DNA from: Hyphomicrobiales bacterium
GTDB taxonomy: Bacteria > Pseudomonadota > Alphaproteobacteria > Rhizobiales > Xanthobacteraceae
Length of the DNA: 53,320 nt
NCBI GenBank assembly: GCA_023269635.1
Contig: JAHFPN010000003.1
Span: 1 to 53,320 of the forward strand
Reading direction: 5' to 3'
Made by a program: the position numbers and the translations under genes. Below, piece after piece: positions 48,525 through 53,320 of this stretch. Under the pieces are notes generated by a model. The model searched no databases. It had not been told where the DNA came from and saw only the letters and a program-made list of their open reading frames with translations. Numbering within the stretch: the stretch's first letter is position 1; every line of letters starts with the position of its first letter.

Positions 48525-50372
48525 ATGCACTTCGACGTCATCGTCGTCGGCGGCGGGCACGCCGGCTGCGAAGCGGCTGCGGCCGCGGCGCGGCTCGGCG
48601 CGCGCACCGCGCTCGTGACCCATCGCTTTGCGACCGTGGGCGCGATGTCCTGCAATCCGGCGATCGGCGGGCTCGGGAAGGGCCACTTGGTGCGCGAGAT
48701 CGACGCGCTCGACGGGCTCATGGGCCGCATGGCGGACGCGGCCGGCATCCAGTTTCGGGTCTTGAATCGCCGCAAGGGACCGGCGGTGCGCGGGCCGCGG
48801 GCGCAGGCCGACCGGAAGCTCTATGCGATGGCTGCGCAGCGGGCGATCCGCGAGACGCAGAATCTGTCGGTCTTCGAAGGCGAGGCCGACGACCTTCTGC
48901 TCGCCGATGGAAAAGCTGTGGGCATTCGGCTCGCAAATGGAAGCGAGCTAAGGGCCGGTGCTGTGGTGTTGACGACGGGGACATTTCTCCGCGGGCTCAT
49001 CCATATCGGCGAGAAGCAGCTCCCGGCCGGCCGCGTGGGCGAGGCGCCGGCGCTCGGGCTGTCTGCAACGCTTGCGCGGCTTGGCTTCGCGCTCGGCCGG
49101 CTCAAGACCGGGACCCCTCCCCGCCTCGACGGCCGCACCATCGACTGGGCCGGGCTGGAGCCGCAAGCAGGCGACGAGCCGCCCGAGCCGTTCTCCGCCC
49201 TCACCGACCGGATCGAAAATCCTCAAATTCCTTGCGCGATCACCCGCACCAATGCGGCGACGCACGCCGTGATCCGCGCGAACGTGCATCGCTCGCCGAT
49301 GTACTCAGGGCAAATCCAGAGCCGGGGCCCGCGCTATTGTCCTTCGATTGAGGACAAGATCGTTCGCTTCGGCGAGCGGGATCGCCATCAGATCTTTCTC
49401 GAGCCCGAAGGGCTCGACGACCCGACGGTCTATCCGAACGGGATCTCGACCTCGCTGCCCGAGGACGCGCAGCAGGCGCTGGTTGCGACCATTCCCGGGC
49501 TCGAACGGGCGAAAATGCTCCGGCCGGGCTACGCCATCGAATACGACCATGTGGATCCGCGCGAGCTGGGGCCGACGCTCGAGGCCAAGCGCTTGCCGGG
49601 CCTGTTCCTGGCCGGCCAGATCAACGGCACCACCGGCTATGAGGAGGCGGCGGCGCAAGGGCTGGTCGCGGGCCTGAACGCTGCCCGTCGCGCGGGCGGT
49701 GAGATGGGCGTCGTGTTCGATCGCGCCGAGGGATATGTCGGGGTCATGATCGACGACCTCGTCACCCGCGGCGTCACCGAGCCCTATCGGATGTTCACCT
49801 CGCGCGCCGAGTACCGGCTGCGCTTGCGCGCCGACAACGCCGACCAGCGGCTGACCCCACGCGGTATTGGGCTCGGATGCGTCGGCGCGGAACGGGCGCG
49901 GCGCTTCCGCGCCAAGGCGGCGGCGCTCGACGAGGCAGGCGCCCTCGCCCGTGCGCGCAGCTTGACCCCGGACCAAGCACTTCGATTCGGACTCGAACTG
50001 AACCGCGACGGACAACGGCGCAGCGCCTATCAGCTGCTTTCGTACCCCAACATTGGGCTCGCCGAAGTCACCCGGGTCTGGCCGGAGTTCGGCGCGCTCG
50101 AGCCGAAGATCGCCGAGCAGCTGGAGATCGACGCCAAATATGCGGTTTATCTCGAGCGCCAGGATGCCGACGTCGAGCGCTTCCGCCGCGAGGAAGCGAT
50201 GAGCCTGCCGGAAGCGATCGAATACGCGACGATCCCGGGGCTCTCCAACGAGCTGCGCCAGAAGCTGGGCGCGGTGCGGCCGCTCACACTTGGCCAGGCC
50301 AACCGCATCGACGGCATGACGCCGGCGGCGCTGGCGCTGGTCGCGCTGCATGCTCGCCGCCACGCCGGATGA
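48525..50372 (+). CDS. mnmG: tRNA uridine 5-carboxymethylaminomethyl modification enzyme MnmG
   Basis: A 615-residue FAD protein (GidA) that with MnmE installs the cmnm5 group at tRNA wobble U34. The FAD motif is [23 protein letters not shown]. Family blocks are [64 protein letters not shown]-like sequence ([10 protein letters not shown]), and [25 protein letters not shown]. The C-terminal helical domain that contacts MnmE is complete. ATG 48525 has GGGAG six bases upstream. The stop overlaps the rsmG ATG as ATGA. Confidence 0.97.
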   Translation: MHFDVIVVGGGHAGCEAAAAAARLGARTALVTHRFATVGAMSCNPAIGGLGKGHLVREIDALDGLMGRMADAAGIQFRVLNRRKGPAVRGPRAQADRKLYAMAAQRAIRETQNLSVFEGEADDLLLADGKAVGIRLANGSELRAGAVVLTTGTFLRGLIHIGEKQLPAGRVGEAPALGLSATLARLGFALGRLKTGTPPRLDGRTIDWAGLEPQAGDEPPEPFSALTDRIENPQIPCAITRTNAATHAVIRANVHRSPMYSGQIQSRGPRYCPSIEDKIVRFGERDRHQIFLEPEGLDDPTVYPNGISTSLPEDAQQALVATIPGLERAKMLRPGYAIEYDHVDPRELGPTLEAKRLPGLFLAGQINGTTGYEEAAAQGLVAGLNAARRAGGEMGVVFDRAEGYVGVMIDDLVTRGVTEPYRMFTSRAEYRLRLRADNADQRLTPRGIGLGCVGAERARRFRAKAAALDEAGALARARSLTPDQALRFGLELNRDGQRRSAYQLLSYPNIGLAEVTRVWPEFGALEPKIAEQLEIDAKYAVYLERQDADVERFRREEAMSLPEAIEYATIPGLSNELRQKLGAVRPLTLGQANRIDGMTPAALALVALHARRHAG

Positions 50373-51046
50373 TCTCGGCCGAGGTGCTCAAACAGGACCG
50401 CGCGGCCGCGCTGCGGCTGTTTCCCGTTTCACGTGAAACGGAAGCGCGGCTCGATCGCCTCGTCGAGCTGTTGTTGCGCTGGCAAAAAGCGGTGCAATTG
50501 GTAGCGCCATCGACGCTGCCGAAGCTCTGGACCCGGCACATCGCCGACAGCTTGCAGCTCATAGAAGTGGCTGGAAGCGCCAAACGTTGGATCGACCTCG
50601 GCAGCGGAGCAGGATTTCCGGGACTTGTACTGGCGATTGCTCTAGCGGAGGTCCCGGGCGCGGTCGTGCATCTGGTGGAGAGCGATCAGCGCAAGGCCGC
50701 GTTCCTGCGCGAAGCGGTACGCGCGACCGATGCAGCCGCGGAAGTCCACGCCGCGCGTGTCGAGTCGGTTGCGGAACGATTCGCCGGCAAAGTGGAAATC
50801 GTCACCGCGCGGGCGCTGGCGCCGCTGCCGCGATTGCTCGAGCTCGCGGAGCCGCTGCTAAGTGCCGGAGCGCGCGGGATTTTTTTGAAGGGGCAAGATG
50901 TGGGTAGGGAATTGACCGAGGCCGCTAAATCTTGGAACATCGCTGCTGAATCGATCCCGAGCCGCACCGACCCGCGCGGCCGCATCCTGGTGGTGGATCG
51001 CGTGGTGCGTCAAAAGGTCGCAGGTCGAAGCCCGAGCCGGAAATAG
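50369..51046 (+). CDS. rsmG: 16S rRNA (guanine-527-N7)-methyltransferase
   Basis: A 225-residue SAM-dependent methyltransferase (GidB) that methylates G527; its loss usually gives low-level streptomycin resistance. The motif I is [20 protein letters not shown], and [21 protein letters not shown] and [20 protein letters not shown] follow. The N-terminal stretch [10 protein letters not shown] is encoded by the second parS palindrome. The start overlaps the mnmG stop by four bases, and parA begins 5 bp after its stop. Confidence 0.95.
   Translation: MISAEVLKQDRAAALRLFPVSRETEARLDRLVELLLRWQKAVQLVAPSTLPKLWTRHIADSLQLIEVAGSAKRWIDLGSGAGFPGLVLAIALAEVPGAVVHLVESDQRKAAFLREAVRATDAAAEVHAARVESVAERFAGKVEIVTARALAPLPRLLELAEPLLSAGARGIFLKGQDVGRELTEAAKSWNIAAESIPSRTDPRGRILVVDRVVRQKVAGRSPSRK
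50426..50439. other. parS site 2, inside rsmG
   Basis: A second exact GTTTCACGTGAAAC, flanked by C and G so that the full palindrome is 16 bp. It lies within the rsmG coding sequence and encodes the residues VSRET. It is 1,981 bp from parS1 and about 1.4 kb from the parB start. Its flanks match canonical parS at 14 of 16 positions. Confidence 0.9.
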
Positions 51047-51051
51047 CCTCG

Positions 51052-51858
51052 ATGAACCAGCCCAAGCGCCCTCGCGTGCTGGCGCTCGCCAACCAGAAAG
51101 GCGGCGTCGGCAAAACCACGACCGCGATCAATCTCGGCACCGCGCTGGCGGCCATCGGCGAGCGCGTGTTGATCGTCGATCTCGATCCGCAGGGCAACGC
51201 CTCGACCGGGCTCGGCATCGACCGCAAGAGCCGCAAGCGCTCGACCTACGACGTGCTGATGAACGACGACGCGCTCGCAGGCGTCGCGCTCGAGACCGCG
51301 GTGCCGCAGCTCTCGATCGCGCCGGCGACGATGGATCTTTCGGGCTTCGAGCTCGAAGTCGCGCAACAGCGCGACCGCGCCTTTCGCCTGCGCAAGGCGA
51401 TCCATGCGCTTAAACCCGCGGACGCCGGCGGCTACAGCTACGTGCTGGTCGATTGTCCGCCGTCGCTGAACTTGCTCACCGTCAACGCGATGGCGGCGGC
51501 GGACGCGATCCTGGTGCCGCTGCAATGCGAGTTCTTCGCGCTCGAAGGTCTGTCGCAGCTTTTGAAGACGGTGGAGCAGGTGAAGTCGACGCTCAATCCC
51601 ACGCTCAGCATCCACGGCATCGTGCTCACCATGTACGACCGGCGCAACAATCTCTCCGATCAGGTGGTGGCCGACGTGCGCCAGTTCATGGGCGACAAGG
51701 TCTACGACACCATCATCCCGCGCAACGTGCGCGTCTCCGAAGCGCCGTCCTACGGCAAGCCGGTGCTGTTGTACGATCTCAATTGCGTGGGCTCGCAGGC
51801 TTATCTGAAATTGGCTTCCGAAATCGTTCAGCGCGAGCGCGCGCTCGCGGCGGCGTGA
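51052..51858 (+). CDS. parA: Chromosome partitioning ATPase ParA
   Basis: A 268-residue deviant-Walker ATPase that pulls ParB-parS complexes during chromosome segregation. The deviant Walker A is LANQKGGVGKTTTAINLGTALA. Walker A' (VLIVDLDPQGNASTGLG) and Walker B (YSYVLVDCPPSLNLLTVNAMAAADAILVPLQCEFFALEGLSQLLKT) are clear, and the C terminus (IPRNVRVSEAPSYGKPVLLYD) is the chromosomal Soj type. There is no N-terminal HTH, so it is not a plasmid autoregulator. parB starts 5 bp downstream. Confidence 0.97.
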   Translation: MNQPKRPRVLALANQKGGVGKTTTAINLGTALAAIGERVLIVDLDPQGNASTGLGIDRKSRKRSTYDVLMNDDALAGVALETAVPQLSIAPATMDLSGFELEVAQQRDRAFRLRKAIHALKPADAGGYSYVLVDCPPSLNLLTVNAMAAADAILVPLQCEFFALEGLSQLLKTVEQVKSTLNPTLSIHGIVLTMYDRRNNLSDQVVADVRQFMGDKVYDTIIPRNVRVSEAPSYGKPVLLYDLNCVGSQAYLKLASEIVQRERALAAA

Positions 51859-51863
51859 CAGCG

Positions 51864-52745
51864 ATGGCCGAGGAAGCGCACCGTTCGCGATTGGGCCGGG
51901 GGCTCGCCGCGCTCATCGGCGACATCGGCGATGAGAGCGCGGCGCTCGAGCGCGCGCGCGGCCAGCGCCGCGTGCCGATCGAATTCGTGAAGCCCAACCC
52001 GCGCAATCCGCGCAAGCACTATCCGGAAGCCGAGCTCGAGGAGCTGGCGGCATCCGTGCGCGAGAAGGGAATCCTGCAGCCGATCCTGGTGCGCACCGTC
52101 AGCGGCGCGGCCGACGCGTTCGAGATCGTGGCCGGCGAGCGGCGCTGGCGCGCGGCGCAGCGCGCCGGGCTGCACGACGTTCCGGTCTTGCTCATGGAGA
52201 TCAGCGACCGCGAGGCGCTCGAGGTCGCGATCGTGGAGAACGTCCAGCGCACCGATCTCAACGCGATCGAGGAGGCGACCGGCTACGAGTCGCTGACCCA
52301 GCAGTTCGACTACGGGCCGGCCGAGATCGCGCGCGTGGTCGGCAAAAGCCGGAGCCACGTGGCGAACACGCTGCGGCTCCTCAATCTGCCGAAGAGCGTG
52401 CAGCGCTATCTGATCGAGGGAAAGCTCACCGCCGGCCACGCGCGCGCACTGCTGGCGCACGACAATCCGGAGGCGCTCGCGCGTGCGATCGTTGCCAAGG
52501 GCCTGAGCGTGCGCGAGGTCGAGGCGCTGGTGCAGGAGGGGGCGAGCGCGCGTGGCAAGCCCTCGCGTGCGCGCCCGCGCCGGGTCAAGGACGCGGATAC
52601 GGCGGCGCTGGAGAAGCGGCTCTCGGATGCGCTCGGGCTGGTGGTGGAGATCGTGCAGCGCGGCAGCGGCGGCGAGCTACGCATCCGCTACAAGAATTTC
52701 GAGCAGCTCGACGCGGTGGCGCGGAAGCTCGGGGCAAGGCGGTGA
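51864..52745 (+). CDS. parB: Chromosome partitioning protein ParB
   Basis: A 293-residue CTPase clamp that binds parS. The N terminus RSRLGRGLAALIGD is the ParA-stimulating peptide. The CTP-binding region (VPIEFVKPNPRNPRKHYPEAELEELAASVREKGILQPILVR, VAGERRWRAAQRAG, VAIVENVQRTDLNAIEEATGY) is followed by the HTH (GPAEIARVVGKSRSHVANTLRLL) and a C-terminal dimerisation domain ending ELRIRYKNFEQLDAVARKL. Both cognate parS sites lie within 3.5 kb upstream. ATG 51864 is preferred over an in-frame GTG at 51855. Confidence 0.97.
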   Translation: MAEEAHRSRLGRGLAALIGDIGDESAALERARGQRRVPIEFVKPNPRNPRKHYPEAELEELAASVREKGILQPILVRTVSGAADAFEIVAGERRWRAAQRAGLHDVPVLLMEISDREALEVAIVENVQRTDLNAIEEATGYESLTQQFDYGPAEIARVVGKSRSHVANTLRLLNLPKSVQRYLIEGKLTAGHARALLAHDNPEALARAIVAKGLSVREVEALVQEGASARGKPSRARPRRVKDADTAALEKRLSDALGLVVEIVQRGSGGELRIRYKNFEQLDAVARKLGARR

Positions 52746-52856
52746 GTGGACAAAATGGCAGTTTTTGACGCCGCTCTGCGTTGCGGAATTCCAGTTTCGG
52801 TATAACAATCGGATGAATAACGATATTTTCGGAACGGCAATCGAGGCGTGTTGAAA
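52746..52856. other. AT-rich gap after parB
   Basis: A 111-bp stretch whose base composition drops sharply from the flanking parB gene. It shows no recognisable terminator or promoter; a TATAAC sequence (52801-52806) could serve as a -10 for the following small gene. The change in composition suggests recently acquired DNA between parB and the IS element. Confidence 0.4.
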
Positions 52857-53204
52857 ATGCGTAACGTTGTTGTTGCGCTAGTGCTTGCGGTCCTCTCAAT
52901 TGGCATTTGGGAAGCGGAAACATCACGACCGCTTTCCGAAATCGAAAAACAGAAAATAAATGCAAGCTGCAAATATGAAACCCATAAGGATAGTTCCGTA
53001 AAAGACTTCAGCGGATCGTATGGGGCTTCCAGGCGTGCGCTCATCAAAGCTTATTGTTTTGTACGAGGCGACCATCAAGCGATTGGTGCCGCCGCCACGA
53101 TCCTCATCGGTTTCTTCACGCTGGGTCTTTGGATCGCAACACTTCAGCTTCGCAAAATTACTCAACGTCAAGCTGATCATCTTCAACGTATTGAGCGCGC
53201 TTAG
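52857..53204 (+). CDS. Small membrane protein of unknown function, probably truncated
   Basis: A predicted 115-residue protein I do not recognise. It has an N-terminal hydrophobic segment (MRNVVVALVLAVLSIGIW) and a second at about 73-92 (AIGAAATILIGFFTLGLWIATLQ), then a polar helix ending RITQRQ-type sequence (QLRKITQRQADHLQRIERA). Codon use is clearly less GC-rich than in parB, pointing to foreign origin. ATG 52857 has GAGG ten bases upstream; a GTG at 52848 is closer to it. The TAG stop falls exactly where the IS element appears to begin, so the original C terminus may be lost. Confidence 0.55.
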   Translation: MRNVVVALVLAVLSIGIWEAETSRPLSEIEKQKINASCKYETHKDSSVKDFSGSYGASRRALIKAYCFVRGDHQAIGAAATILIGFFTLGLWIATLQLRKITQRQADHLQRIERA

Positions 53205-53220
53205 AGTCCGTTTGAGAATG
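53204..53220. mobile_element. Putative terminal repeat of an IS5-type element
   Basis: The sequence GAGTCCGTTTGAGAATG lies immediately before the transposase 3' end and is a plausible terminal inverted repeat for an IS5/IS427-type element, which typically duplicates TA. A TA dinucleotide (53202-53203) precedes it. The other end lies outside the window, so the repeat cannot be confirmed. Confidence 0.5.
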
Positions 53221-53224
53221 CATT

Positions 53225-53320
53225 TTAGTGGGCGATCCGCCTGAGGAGTAGGCTTCCGAGAGCGACGTGGATCATGGCTTTGGAGACGTCGATGCGCCGT
53301 TCGTAGTCACGGACGAGGCG
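53225..53320 (-). CDS. IS5-family transposase, C-terminal fragment at the window edge
   Basis: The minus strand from the window end translates as RLVRDYERRIDVSKAMIHV and then ALGSLLLRRIAH before a TAA stop (53225-53227), 31 residues in all. This is the typical C terminus of IS5-family DDE transposases, where the R-R-L-x-x-D-Y-E block follows the catalytic Glu region. The rest of the gene is beyond the window, so it is unknown whether the element is intact. Confidence 0.8.
   Translation of the reverse strand, partial: RLVRDYERRIDVSKAMIHVALGSLLLRRIAH

Overview
This is a high-GC alphaproteobacterial chromosome segment, most likely from the order Hyphomicrobiales (Rhizobiales). The evidence is gene content and gene order: hisB-DUF2628-hisH-hisA-hisF-hisE-coaA beside hslVU, a PmtA-type phospholipid N-methyltransferase, dnaK-dnaJ and hrcA-grpE as neighbouring units, and above all the set ppsR / hemE-hemJ-rho / trmE-mnmG-rsmG-parA-parB. 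Almost all of it is housekeeping DNA. No rRNA, tRNA, CRISPR array, prophage or defence island was seen. The only mobile DNA is the 3' end of an IS5-type transposase at the right edge.

Layout. 1-6.3 kb: the 3' end of pheT, then an ATP-PPase (diphthine-ammonia ligase family), a Tat-exported flavin amine oxidase, a YiiX-like papain-fold protein, endonuclease III, DUF2244 and a HTH/O6-alkylguanine methyltransferase. 6.3-11.1 kb (minus strand): polysaccharide deacetylase, gpmA, dapB, DUF1330, pyrF, FMN reductase, pmtA. 11.2-16.3 kb: the heat-shock block dnaK-dnaJ and hrcA-grpE, with a sigma-32-like promoter in front of dnaK. 16.4-19 kb: rph-rdgB-hemW. 19-22.6 kb: LppC-like lipoprotein, and divergently rsmI-yraN-gshB. 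22.6-28.2 kb: two secreted proteins of uncertain role, comM and a hybrid histidine kinase. 28.2-32.8 kb: coaA and the histidine genes. 32.9-38.1 kb: hslVU, smr, mltA, Tim44-like and secB. 38.1-41.7 kb: a tightly coupled ppsR-maf-aroE-coaE-dnaQ string.

The most interesting stretch is 41.70-41.99 kb. It is the longest non-coding interval in the window (291 bp), is visibly AT-richer, lies between ppsR (the RP001/DUF299 family) and hemE, carries four GANTC sites and a DnaA-box-like 9-mer, and sits where gene polarity switches from mostly minus to mostly plus. This is the conserved address of the alphaproteobacterial chromosome origin. It is followed 6.5 and 8.4 kb later by two palindromic parS sites and by parA-parB, so the window appears to hold oriC plus the centromere region.

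No intergenic stretch exceeds 300 bp. The larger gaps (41701-41991, 43476-43692, 14331-14563, 48380-48524, 25843-25975, 52746-52856) are described individually or within a finding. I did not find a convincing undescribed multi-gene system. The leads are regulatory or single-gene: an SD-sequestering hairpin at a deacetylase start codon, a substitution in the HemE signature, a cryptic amidase-like exported protein, and an IS junction that seems to supply the stop codon of a truncated membrane protein.
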